From Euptelea pleiosperma (taxonomy: Eukaryota; Streptophyta; Magnoliopsida; Ranunculales; Eupteleaceae), in the NCBI GenBank assembly GCA_035048495.1, contig JASUTR010000083.1, forward strand, positions 186,001 to 250,000: DNA of 64,000 nucleotides. The letters are read 5' to 3'. A model generated the notes under the pieces. That model saw only the letters and a list, made by a program, of their open reading frames with translations. It was not told where the DNA came from and searched no databases. The position numbers were made by a program, and so were the translations under genes. Below, one piece after another: positions 38,801 through 51,500 of this stretch (positions are counted from its first letter, which is position 1; every line of letters starts with the position of its first letter).

Positions 38801-39531
38801 GGACTCAAACTCTTCCATTATTATTTTTTCAACACATTTGAAGTATTAGAAGAAGATTCGGGACAGGCGGAACAAGTTTGCTCTATTCGTTCGTCAATAT
38901 TTCTAATTGGAATCAGTTTGTGTTTTTCATTCGTAAGCTTATAATTATTGACTTTTTCGCAATCGGACCACGTAATTGGAATCAAACTCCTCCATTACTA
39001 TTGTTTCAACAGATTTGAAGTGTTGGAACAAGATTCGGACAGTCGAAACAAGTTAGCTCCATCCGTTCGTCAACGTCTCAAATTGGACACGGTTTGTGTT
39101 ACATTCCGAAGTATCTAACTTGTGACTTTGTCGCAACCGGACCTTATAATTAGACTCAAACTCTTCCATTACTATTGTTTAAAAGATTTGAAGTGTTGGA
39201 ATAATATTTGGGACAGTCGAAACAAGTTAGCTCCATCCGTGCGTCAACGTCTCAAATTGGACTCAGTTTGTGTGTTACATTCTGAAGCCTATAATTTACG
39301 ACTTTTTCGCAACCGGACCTCGTAATTAAACTCAAATTCTTCCATTACTATAGGTTCAACACATTTGATGTATTGGAAAGAGATTCGGGGCAGTCGAAAC
39401 AAGTTAGCTCCATCCGTGCGTCAATGTGTTTAATTGGACTCAGTTTGTGTGTTACATTGCGAAGCCTATAACTTTTGACTTTTTCACAACCGGACCTCAT
39501 AATTGGACTCAAACTCTTCCATTACTATTGT
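35890..39531 (+). repeat. About 3.6-kb satellite block, copy 2 (partner near 14,000-17,640)
   Basis: This copy is collinear with the 14.0-17.6 kb block at a constant 21,891 bp offset. Its right-hand half is also repeated a third time: 'gcagtgttgg' at 37,602 recurs at 46,081, and 'ccgaagtatctaac' at 39,106 recurs at 47,585, both at offset 8,479 bp. Its last monomers overlap the 11-monomer tandem duplication that continues to about 41,660. Confidence 0.83.
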
Positions 39532-41662
39532 TTCAACACATTTTAATGTTGGAACAAGATTCGGGACAGTCGAAACATGTTAGCTCTATTCGTGCGTCAA
39601 CGTCTCAAATTGGATTCAGTTTGTGTGTTACATTCCGAAGCCTATAACTTGTGACTTTTTCGCAACCGGACCTCGTAATTGGACTCAAACTCTTCCATTA
39701 CTATTGTTTCAACACATTTGAATGTTGGAACAAGATTCGGGATAGTCGAAACATGTTAGCTCGATTCGTGCGTCAACGTCTCAAATTGGATTCAGTTTGT
39801 GTGTTACATTCCGAAGCCTATAACTTGTGACTTTTTCGCAACCGGACCTCGTAATTGGACTCAAACTCTTCCATTACTATTTTTTCAACACATTTAAAGT
39901 GTTGGAACAAGAATCGGGACAGTCGAAACAAGTTAGCTCCATCCGTGCGTCAACGTCTCAAATTGGACTCAGTTTGTATGTTACATTCCGAAGCCTATAA
40001 CTTGTGACTTTTTCGCATTCGGACCTCGTAATTGGACTCAAACTCTTCCATTACTATTGTTTCAACACATTTGAAGTGTTGGAACAAGATTCGTGACAGT
40101 CGAAACAAGTTAGGTCCATCCGTGCGTCAACGTCTCAAAATGGACTCACTTTGTGTGTTACATTCCGAAGCCTATAAATTGTGACTTTGTCGCAACCGGA
40201 CCTCGTAATTTTACTCAAACTCTTCCATTACTATTGTTTCAAAACATTTCAAGTGTTGGAACAAGATTCGGGACAGGCGAAACAAATTAGCTCCATCCGT
40301 GCGTCAACGTCACAAATTGGGCTCAGTTTGTGAGTTACATTCCGAAGCCTATAACTTGTGACTTTTTCGCAACCGGAACTCGTAATCGGACTCATACTCT
40401 TCCATTACTATTGTTTCAACACATTTGAAGTGTTGGAACAAGATTAGGAGCAGTCGAAACAAGTTGGCTCCATCCGTGCGTCAATGTCATTAATTGGACT
40501 AAGTTTGTGTGTTACATTCAGAAGCCTATAACTTGTAATTTTTTCGCAATCGGACCTCGTAATTGGACACAAACTCTTCCATTACTATTGGTTCAACACA
40601 TTTGAAGTGTTGGAACAAGATTCGGGACAGTCGAAATAAGTTAGCTCCATCCGTGCGTCAACGTCTCAAATTGGACTCAGTTTGTGTGTTACATTCCGAA
40701 GCCTATAACTTGTGACTTTTTCGCAACCGGACCTCGTAATTGGACTCAAACTCTTCCATTATTATTTTTTCAACACATTTGAAGTATTAGAAGAAGATTC
40801 GGGACAGGCGGAACAAGTTTGCTCTATTCGTTCGTCAATATTTCTAATTGGAATCAGTTTGTGTTTTTCATTCGTAAGCCTATAATTATTGCCTTTTTCG
40901 CAATCGGACCACGTAATTGGAATCAAACTCCTCCATTACTATTGTTTCAACAGATTTGAAGTGTTGGAACAAGATTCGGACAGTCGAAACAAGTTAGCTC
41001 CATCCGTTCGTCAACGTCTCAAATTGGACACGGTTTGTGTTACATTCCGAAGTATCTAACTTGTGACTTTGTCGCAACCGGACCTTATAATTAGACTCAA
41101 ACTCTTCCATTACTATTGTTTCAACAGATTTGAAGTGTTGGAATAATATTTGGGACAGTCGAAACAAGTTAGCTCCATCCGTGCGTCAACGTCTCAAATT
41201 GGACTCAGTTTGTGTGTTACATTCTGAAGCCTATAATTTACGACTTTTTCGCAACCGGACCTCGTAATTAAACTCAAATTCTTCCATTACTATAGGTTCA
41301 ACACATTTGATGTATTGGAAAGAGATTCGGGGCAGTCGAAACAAGTTAGCTCCATCCGTGCGTCAATGTGTTTAATTGGACTCAGTTTGTGTGTTACATT
41401 GCGAAGCCTATAACTTTTGACTTTTTCACAACCGGACCTCATAATTGGACTCAAACTCTTCCATTACTATTGTTTCAACACATTTTAATGTTGGAACAAG
41501 ATTCGGGACAGTCGAAACATGTTAGCTCTATTCGTGCGTCAACGTCTCAAATTGGATTCAGTTTGTGTGTTACATTCCGAAGCCTATAACTTGTGACTTT
41601 TTCGCAACCGGACCTCGTAATTGGACTCAAACTCTTCCATTACTATTGTTTCAACACATTTG
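37780..41662 (+). repeat. Tandem duplication of an 11-monomer block, period about 1,941-1,942 bp
   Basis: 'gcattcgg' (normally 'gcaatcgg' or 'gcaaccgg') occurs at 38,074 and 40,015. 'ctcgattcg' occurs near 37,820 and 39,761. 'gatgtattggaaagag' occurs near 39,367 and 41,310. Each copy contains a complete class D-E-F-G run. The second copy is about 1 bp longer in its right half: copy 1 has 'gtttaaaagattt' near 39,177 where copy 2 has 'gtttcaacagattt'. Confidence 0.86.
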
Positions 41663-42113
41663 AAGTGTTGGAACAAGATTCGTGACAGTCGAAACAAGTT
41701 AGGTCCATCCGTGCGTCAACGTCTCAAAATGGACTCAGTTTGTGTGTTACATTCCGAAGCCTATAAATTGTGACTTTGTCGCAACCGGACCTCATAATTT
41801 TACTCAAACTCTTCCATTACTATTGTTTCAAAACATTTCAAGTGTTGGAACAAGATTCGGGACAGTCGAAACAAATTAGCACCATCCGTGCGTCAACGTC
41901 ACAAATTGGGCTTAGTTTGTGAGTTACATTCCGAAGCCTATAAATTGTGACTTTGTCGCAACCGGACCTCATAATTTTACTCAAACTCTTCCATTACTAT
42001 TGTTTCAAAACATTTGAAGCGTTGGAACAAGATTCGGGTCAGTCGAAACAAATTAGCTCCATCCGTGCGTCAACGTTACAAATTGGGTTCAGTTTGTGAG
42101 TTACATTCCGAAG

Positions 42114-45100
42114 CCTATAACTTGTGAATTTTTCGCAACCGGACCTCGTAATTGGACTCAAACTCTTCCATTACTATAGTTTCGACACATTTAAAGTGTT
42201 GGAACAAGATTCGGGACAGTCGAAACAAGTTAGCTCCATCCGTGCGTCAACGTCTCAAATTGGACTTAGTTTGTGAGTTACATTCCGAAGCCTATAACTT
42301 GTGACTTTTTCGCAACCGGACCTCGTAATTGGACTCAAACTCTTCCATTACTATAGTTTCAACACATTTAAAGTGTTGGAACAAGATTCGGGACAGTCGA
42401 AACAAGTTAGCTCCATCCGTGCGTCAACGTCTCAAATTGGACTTAGTTTGTGAGTTACATTCCGAAGCCTATAACTTGTGACTTTTTCGCAACCGGACCT
42501 CGTAATTGGAATCAAACTCTTCCATTACTATTGTTTCAACACATTTAAAGTGTTGGAACAAGATTCGGGACAGTCGAAACAAGTTAGCCCCATCCGGGCG
42601 TCAATGTCTCAAATTGGACTCAGTTTGTGTGTTACATTCCGAAGCCTATAACTTGTGACTTTTTCGCAACCGGACCTCCTAATTGGACTCAAACTCTTCC
42701 ATTACTATTGTTTCAACACATTTGAATGTTGGAACAAGATTCGGGACAGTCGAAACATGTTAGCTATATTCGTGCGTCAACGTCTCAAATTGGATTCAGT
42801 TTGTGTGTTACATTCCGAAGCCTATAACTTGTGACTTTTTCGCAATCGGACCTCGTAATTGGACTCAAACTCTTCCATTACTATTGTTTCAACACATTTG
42901 AAGTGTTGGAACAAGATTCGGGACAGTCGAAACAAGTTAGCTCAATCCGTGCGTCAACGTCTCAAATTGGACTCAGTTTGTGTGTTACATTCAGAATCCT
43001 ATAACTTGTGACTTTTTCGCAACCGGACCTCGTAATTGGAATCAAACTCTTCCATTACTATTGTTTCAACACATTTAAAGTGTTGGAACAAGATTCGGGA
43101 CAGTCGAAACAAGTTAGCTCCATCCGTGCGTCAATGTCTCAAATAGGACTCAGTTTGTGTGTTACATTCCGAAGCCTATAACTTGTGACTTTTTCGCAAC
43201 CGGACCTCATAATTGGACTCAAACTCTTCCATTACTATTGTTTCAACACATTTGAATGTTGGAACAAGATTCGGGACAGTCGAAACATGTTAGCTCTATT
43301 CGTGCGTCAACGTCTCAAATTGGATTCAGTTTGTGTGTTACATTCCGAAGCCTATAACTTCTGACTTTTTCGCAACTGGACCTCGTAATTGGACTCAAAC
43401 TCTTCCATTACTATTGTTTCAACACATTTGAAGTGTTGGAACAAGATTCGTGACAGTCGAAACAAGTTAGCTCCATCTGGGCGTCAATTTCTTTAATTGG
43501 ACTCAGTTTGTGTGTTACATTCTGAAGCCAATAACTTGTGACTTTTTCGCAACCGGACATCGTAATTAGACTCGAATTCTTCCATTACTGTTGTTTCAAC
43601 ATATTTGAAGTGTTGGAACAAGATTCGGGGCAGTCGAAGCAAGTTAGCTCCATCCGTGCGTCAATGTGTTTAATTGGACTCAGTTTGTGTGTTACATTCC
43701 GAAGCCTATAACTTGTGACTTTTTCACAACCGGACCTCATAATTGGACTCAAACTCTTCCATTACTATTGTTTCAACACATTTGAAAGTTGGAACAAGAT
43801 TCGGGATAGTCGAAACATGTTAGCTCCATTCGTGCGTCAACGTCTCAAATTGGATTCAGTTTGTGTGTTACATTCCGAAGCCTATAACTTGTGACTTTTT
43901 CGCAACCGGACCTCGTAATTGGACTCAAACTCTTCCATTACTATTTTTTCAACACATTTAAAGTGTTGGAACAAGAATCGGGACAGTCGAAACAAGTTAG
44001 CTCCATCCGTGCGTCAACGTCTCAAATTGGACTCAGTTTATATGTTACATTCCGAAGCCTATAACTTGTGACTTTTTCGCAACCGGACCTCGTAATTGGA
44101 CTCAAACTCTTCCATTACTATAGTTTCGACACATTTAAAGTGTTGGAACAAGATTCGGGACAGTCGAAACAAGTTAGCTCCATCCGTGCGTCAACGTCTC
44201 AAATTGGACTTAGTTTGTGAGTTACATTCCGAAGCCTATAACTTGTGACTTTTTCGCAACCGGACCTCGTAATTGGACTCAAACTCTTCCATTACTATAG
44301 TTTCAACACATTTAAAGTGTTGGAACAAGATTCGGGACAGTCGAAACAAGTTAGCTCCATCCGTGCGTCAACGTCTCAAATTGGACTTAGTTTGTGAGTT
44401 ACATTCCGAAGCCTATAACTTGTGACTTTTTCGCAACCGGACCTCGTAATTGGAATCAAACTCTTCCATTACTATTGTTTCAACACATTTAAAGTGTTGG
44501 AACAAGATTCGGGACAGTCGAAACAAGTTAGCCCCATCCGTGCGTCAATGTCTCAAATTGGACTCAGTTTGTGTGTTACATTCCGAAGCCTATAACTTGT
44601 GACTTTTTCGCAACCGGACCTCCTAATTGGACTCAAACTCTTCCATTACTATTGTTTCAACACATTTGAATGTTGGAACAAGATTCGGGACAGTCGAAAC
44701 ATGTTAGCTATATTCGTGCGTCAACGTCTCAAATTGGATTCAGTTTGTGTGTTACATTCCGAAGCCTATAACTTGTGACTTTTTCGCAATCGGACCTCGT
44801 AATTGGACTCAAACTCTTCCATTACTATTGTTTCAACACATTTGAAGTGTTGGAACAAGATTCGGGACAGTCGAAACAAGTTAGCTCAATCCGTGCGTCA
44901 ACGTCTCAAATTGGACTCAGTTTGTGTGTTACATTCAGAATCCTATAACTTGTGACTTTTTCGCAACCGGACCTCGTAATTGGAATCAAACTCTTCCATT
45001 ACTATTGTTTCAACACATTTAAAGTGTTGGAACAAGATTCGGGACAGTCGAAACAAGTTAGCTCCATCCGTGCGTCAATGTCTCAAATAGGACTCAGTTT

Positions 45101-46001
45101 GTGTGTTACATTCCGAAGCCTATAACTTGTGACTTTTTCGCAACCGGACCTCATAATTGGACTCAAACTCTTCCATTACTATTGTTTCAACACATTTGAA
45201 TGTTGGAACAAGATTCGGGACAGTCGAAACATGTTAGCTCTATTCGTGCGTCAACGTCTCAAATTGGATTCAGTTTGTGTGTTACATTCCGAAGCCTATA
45301 ACTTCTGACTTTTTCGCAACTGGACCTCGTAATTGGACTCAAACTCTTCCATTACTATTGTTTCAACACATTTGAAGTGTTGGAACAAGATTCGTGACAG
45401 TCGAAACAAGTTAGCTCCATCTGGGCGTCAATTTCTTTAATTGGACTCAGTTTGTGTGTTACATTCTGAAGCCAATAACTTGTGACTTTTTCGCAACCGG
45501 ACATCGTAATTAGACTCGAATTCTTCCATTACTGTTGTTTCAACATATTTGAAGTGTTGGAACAAGATTCGGGGCAGTCGAAGCAAGTTAGCTCCATCCG
45601 TGCGTCAATGTGTTTAATTGGACTCAGTTTGTGTGTTACATTCCGAAGCCTATAACTTGTGACTTTTTCACAACCGGACCTCATAATTGGACTCAAACTC
45701 TTCCATTACTATTGTTTCAACACATTTGAATGTTGGAACAAGATTCGGGATAGCCGAAACATGTTAGCTCCATTCGTGCGTCAACGTCTCAAATTGGATT
45801 CAGTTTGTGTGTTACATTCCGAAGCCTATAACTTGTGACTTTTTCGCAACCGGACCTCGTAATTGGACTCAAACTCTTCCATTACTATTTTTTCAACACA
45901 TTTAAAGTGTTGGAACAAGAATCGGGACAGTCGAAACAAGTTAGCTCCATCCGTGCGTCAACGTCTCAAATTGGACTCAGTTTATATGTTACATTCCGAA
46001 G
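42114..46001 (+). repeat. Tandem duplication of an 11-monomer block, period 1,944 bp
   Basis: 'gccccatcc' at 42,587 recurs at 44,531, and 'ctatagtttcgacac' at 42,174 recurs at 44,118; both are 1,944 bp apart. Also shared are 'catctgggcg', 'ccattactgttg', 'ttagctatattcg' and 'tttatatgttac'. Only a handful of base differences were noticed (for example 'ccatccgggcg' against 'ccatccgtgcg' after the first anchor). The pair is adjacent to, but different in content from, the 37.8-41.7 kb pair. Confidence 0.88.
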
Positions 46002-47969
46002 CCTATAACTTGTGACTTTTTCGCAACCGGACCTCGTAATTGGACTCAAACTCTTCCATTATTATTTTTTCAACACATTTGCAGTGTTGGAACAAGATTC
46101 GGGGCAGTCGAAACAAGTTAGCTCCATCCGTGCGTCAATGTGTTTAATTGGACTCAGTTTGTGTGTTACATTCCGAAGCCTATAACTTGTGACTTTTTCA
46201 CAACTGGACCTCATAATTGGACTCAAACTCTTCCATTACTATTGTTTCAACACATTTGAATGTTGGAACAAGATTCGGGATAGTCGAAACATGTTAGCTC
46301 GATTCGTGCGTCAACGTCTCAAATTGGATTCAGTTTGTGTGTTACATTCCGAAGCCTATAACTTGTGACTTTTTCGCAACCGGACCTCGTAATTGGACTC
46401 AAACTCTTCCATTACTATTTTTTCAACACATTTAAAGTGTTGGAACAAGAATCGGGACAGTCGAAACAAGTTAGCTCCATCCGTGCGTCAACGTCTCAAA
46501 TTGGACTCAGTTTGTATGTTACATTCCGAAGCCTATAACTTGTGACTTTTTCGCAATCGGACCTCGTAATTGGACTCAAACTCTTCCATTACTATTGTTT
46601 CAACACATTTGAAGTGTTGGAACAAGATTCGTGACAGTCGAAACAAGTTAGGTCCATCCGTGCGTCAACGTCTCAAAATGGACTCAGTTTGTGTGTTACA
46701 TTCCGAAGCCTATAAATTGTGACTTTGTCGCAACCGGACCTCATAATTTTACTCAAACTCTTCTATTACTATTGTTTCAAAACATTTCAAGTGTTGGAAC
46801 AAGATTCGGGACAGGCGAAACAAATTAGCTCCATCCGTGCGTCAACGTCACAAATTGGGCTCAGTTTGTGAGTTACATTCCGAAGCCTATAACTTGTGAC
46901 TTTTTCGCAACCGGAACTCGTAATCGGACTCATACTCTTCCATTACTATTGTTTCAACACATTTGAAGTGTTGGAACAAGATTAGGAGCAGTCGAAACAA
47001 GTTGGCTCCATCCGTGTGTCAATGTCATTAATTGGACTAAGTTTGTGTGTTACATTCAGAAGCCTATAACTTGTAATTTTTTCGCAATCGGACCTCGTAA
47101 TTGGACACAAACTCTTCCATTACTATTGGTTCAACACATTTGAAGTGTTGGAACAAGATTCGGGACAGTCGAAATAAGTTAGCTCCATCCGTGCGTCAAC
47201 GTCTCAAATTGGACTCAGTTTGTGTGTTACATTCCGAAGCCTATAACTTGTGACTTTTTCCCAACCGGACCTCGTAATTGGACTCAAACTCTTCCATTAT
47301 TATTTTTTCAACACATTTGAAGTATTAGAAGAAGATTCGGGACAGGCGGAACAAGTTTGCTCTATTCGTTCGTCAATATTTCTAATTGGAATCAGTTTGT
47401 GTTTTTCATTCGTAAGCCTATAATTATTGACTTTTTCGCAATCGGACCACGTAATTGGAATCAAACTCCTCCATTACTATTGTTTCAACAGATTTGAAGT
47501 GTTGGAACAAGATTCGGACAGTCGAAACAAGTTAGCTCCATCCGTTCGTCAACGTCTCAAATTGGACACGGTTTGTGTTACATTCCGAAGTATCTAACTT
47601 GTGACTTTGTCGCAACCGGACCTTATAATTAGACTCAAACTCTTCCATAATATTGTTTCAACAGATTTGAAGTGTTGGAATAATATTTGGGACAGTCGAA
47701 ACAAGTTAGCTCCATCCGTGCGTCAACGTCTCAAATTGGACTCAGTTTGTGTGTTACATTCTGAACCCTATAATTTACGACTTTTTCGCAACCGGACCTC
47801 GTAATTAAACTCAAATTCTTCCATTACTATAGGTTCAACACATTTGATGTGTTGGAAAGAGATTCGGGGCAGTCGAAACAAGTTAGCTCCATCCGTGCTT
47901 CAATGTGTTTTATTGGACTCAGTTTCTGTGTTACATTGCGAAGCCTATAACTTTTGACTTTTTCACAAC

Positions 47970-48560
47970 CGGACCTCGTAATTGGACTCAAACTCTTCCA
48001 TTACTATTTTTTCAACACATTTAAAGTGTTGGAACAAGAATCGGGACAGTCGAAACAAGTTAGCTCCATCCGTGCGTCAACGTCTCAAATTGGACTCAGT
48101 TTATATGTTACATTCCGAAGCCTATAACTTGTGACTTTTTCGCAACCGGACCTCGTAATTGGACTCAAACTCTTCCATTATTATTTTTTCAACACATTTG
48201 CAGTGTTGGAACAAGATTCGGGGCAGTCGAAACAAGTTAGCTCCATCCGTGCGTCAATGTGTTTAATTGGACTCAGTTTGTGTGTTACATTCCGAAGCCT
48301 ATAACTTGTGACTTTTTCACAACTGGACCTCATAATTGGACTCAAACTCTTCCATTACTATTGTTTCAACACATTTGAATGTTGGAACAAGATTCGGGAT
48401 AGTCGAAACATGTTAGCTCGATTCGTGCGTCAACGTCTCAAATTGGATTCAGTTTGTGTGTTACATTCCGAAGCCTATAACTTGTGACTTTTTCGCAACC
48501 GGACCTCGTAATTGGACTCAAACTCTTCCATTACTATTTTTTCAACACATTTAAAGTGTT
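47970..48560 (+). repeat. Relocated block also present at 45,850-46,440, with a new junction
   Basis: Monomers carrying 'caagaatcggg', 'tttatatgttac', 'tttgcagtgttgg' and 'cacaactggacc' repeat those near 45,850-46,440 at an offset of about 2,120 bp (12 monomers). At 47,970 this block is joined directly onto a class G monomer ('cttttgactttttcacaacc'), a combination not seen at the other G monomers, which continue with 'ctcataattgg'. The junction is in register. Confidence 0.72.
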
Positions 48561-51500
48561 GGAATAAGATTCGGGACAGTCGAAACATGTTAGCTCTATT
48601 CGTGCGTCAACGTCTCAAATTGGATTCAGTTTGTGTGTTACATTCCGAAGCCTATAACTTGTGACTTTTTCGCAACCGGACCTCGTAATTGGACTCAAAC
48701 TCTTCCATTACTATTGTTTCAACACATTTGAAGTGTTGGAACAAGATTCGTGACAGTCGAAACAAGTTAGGTCCATCCGTGCGTCAACGTCTCAAAATGG
48801 ACTCAGTTTGTGTGTTACATTTCGAAGCCTATAAATTGTGACTTTGTCGCAACCGGACCTCATAATTTTACTCAAACTCTTCCATTACTATTGTTTCAAA
48901 ACATTTCAAGTGTTGGAACAAGATTCGGGACAGTCGAAACAAATTAGCTTCATCCGTGCGTCAACGTCACAAATTGGGCTCAGTTTGTGAGTTACATTCC
49001 GAAGCCTATAAATTGTGACTTTGTCGCAACCGGACCTCATAATTTTACTCAAACTCTTCCATTACTATTGTTTCAAAACATTTGAAGCGTTGGAACAAGA
49101 TTCGGGTCAGTCGAAACAAATTAGCTCCATCCGTGCGTCAACGTTACAAATTGGGCTCAGTTTGTGAGTTACATTCCGAAGCCTATAACTTGTGACTTTT
49201 TCGCAACCGGACCTCGTAATTGGACTCAAACTCTTCCATTACTATAGTTTCGACACATTTAAAGTGTTGGAACAAGATTCGGGACAGTCGAAACAAGTTA
49301 GCTCCATCCGTGCGTCAACGTCTCAAATTGGACTTAGTTTGTGAGTTACATTCCGAAGCCTATAACTTGTGACTTTTTCGCAACCGGACCTCGTAATTGG
49401 ACTCAAACTCTTCCATTACTATAGTTTCAACACATTTAAAGTGTTGGAACAAGATTCGGGACAGTCGAAACAAGTTAGCTCCATCCGTGCGTCAACGTCT
49501 CAAATTGGACTTAGTTTGTGAGTTACATTCCGAAGCCTATAACTTGTGACTTTTTCGCAACCGAACCTCGTAATTGGAATCAGACTCTTCCATTACTATT
49601 GTTTCAACACATTTAAAGTGTTGGAACAAGATTCGGGACAGTCGAAACAAGTTAGCTCCATCCGTGCGTCAACGTCTCAAATTGGACTTAGTTTGTGAGT
49701 TACATTCCGAAGCCTATAACTTGTGACTTTTTCGCAACCGAACCTCGTAATTAAACTCAAATTCTTCCATTACTATAGGTTCAACACATTTGATGTGTTG
49801 GAAAGAGATTCGGGGCAGTCGAAACAAGTTAGCTCCATCCGTGCTTCAATGTGTTTTATTGGACTCAGTTTCTGTGTTACATTGCGAAGCCTATAACTTT
49901 TGACTTTTTCACAACCGGACCTCATAATTGGACTCAAACTCTTCCATTACTATTGTTTCAACACATTTTAATGTTGGAATAAGATTCGGGACAGTCGAAA
50001 CATGTTAGCTCTATTCGTGCGTCAACGTCTCAAATTGGATTCAGTTTGTGTGTTACATTCCGAAGCCTATAACTTGTGACTTTTTCGCAACCGGACCTCG
50101 TAATTGGACTCAAACTCTTCCATTACTATTGTTTCAACACATTTGAAGTGTTGGAACAAGATTCGTGACAGTCGAAACAAGTTAGGTCCATCCGTGCGTC
50201 AACGTCTCAAAATGGACTCAGTTTGTGTGTTACATTTCGAAGCCTATAAATTGTGACTTTGTCGCAACCGGACCTCATAATTTTACTCAAACTCTTCCAT
50301 TACTATTGTTTCAAAACATTTCAAGTGTTGGAACAAGATTCGGGACAGTCGAAACAAATTAGCTTCATCCGTGCGTCAACGTCACAAATTGGGCTCAGTT
50401 TGTGAGTTACATTCCGAAGCCTATAAATTGTGACTTTGTCGCAACCGGACCTCATAATTTTACTCAAACTCTTCCATTACTATTGTTTCAAAACATTTGA
50501 AGCGTTGGAACAAGATTCGGGTCAGTCGAAACAAATTAGCTCCATCCGTGCGTCAACGTTACAAATTGGGCTCAGTTTGTGAGTTACATTCCGAAGCCTA
50601 TAACTTGTGACTTTTTCGCAACCGGACCTCGTAATTGGACTCAAACTCTTCCATTACTATAGTTTCGACACATTTAAAGTGTTGGAACAAGATTCGGGAC
50701 AGTCGAAACAAGTTAGCTCCATCCGTGCGTCAACGTCTCAAATTGGACTTAGTTTGTGAGTTACATTCCGAAGCCTATAACTTGTGACTTTTTCGCAACC
50801 GGACCTCGTAATTGGACTCAAACTCTTCCATTACTATAGTTTCAACACATTTAAAGTGTTGGAACAAGATTCGGTACAGTCGAAACAAGTTAGCTCCATC
50901 CGTGCGTCAACGTCTCAAATTGGACTTAGTTTGTGAGTTACATTCCGAAGCCTATAACTTGTGACTTTTTCGCAACCGAACCTCGTAATTGGAATCAGAC
51001 TCTTCCATTACTATTGTTTCAACACATTTAAAGTGTTGGAACAAGATTCGGGACAGTCGAAACAAGTTAGCTCCATCCGTGCGTCAATGTCTCAAATTGG
51101 ACTCAGTTTGTGTGTTACATTCCGAAGCCTATAACTTGTGACTTTTTCCAAACCGGACCTCATAATTGGACTCAAACTCTTCCATTACTATTGTTTCAAC
51201 ACATTTGAATGTTGGAACAAGATTCGGGACAGTCGAAACATGTGAGCTCTATTCGTGCGTCAACGTCTCAAATTGGATTCAGTTTGTGTGTTACATTCCG
51301 AAGCCTATAACTTGTGACTTTTTCGCAATCGGACCTCGTAATTGGACTCAAACTCTTCCATTACTATTTTTTCAACACATTTGAAGTGTTGGAACAAGAT
51401 TCGTGACAGTCGAAACAAGTTAGGTCCATCCGTGCGTCAACGTCACAAAATGGACTCAGTTTGTGTGTTACATTCCGAAGCCTATAAATTGTGACTTTGT

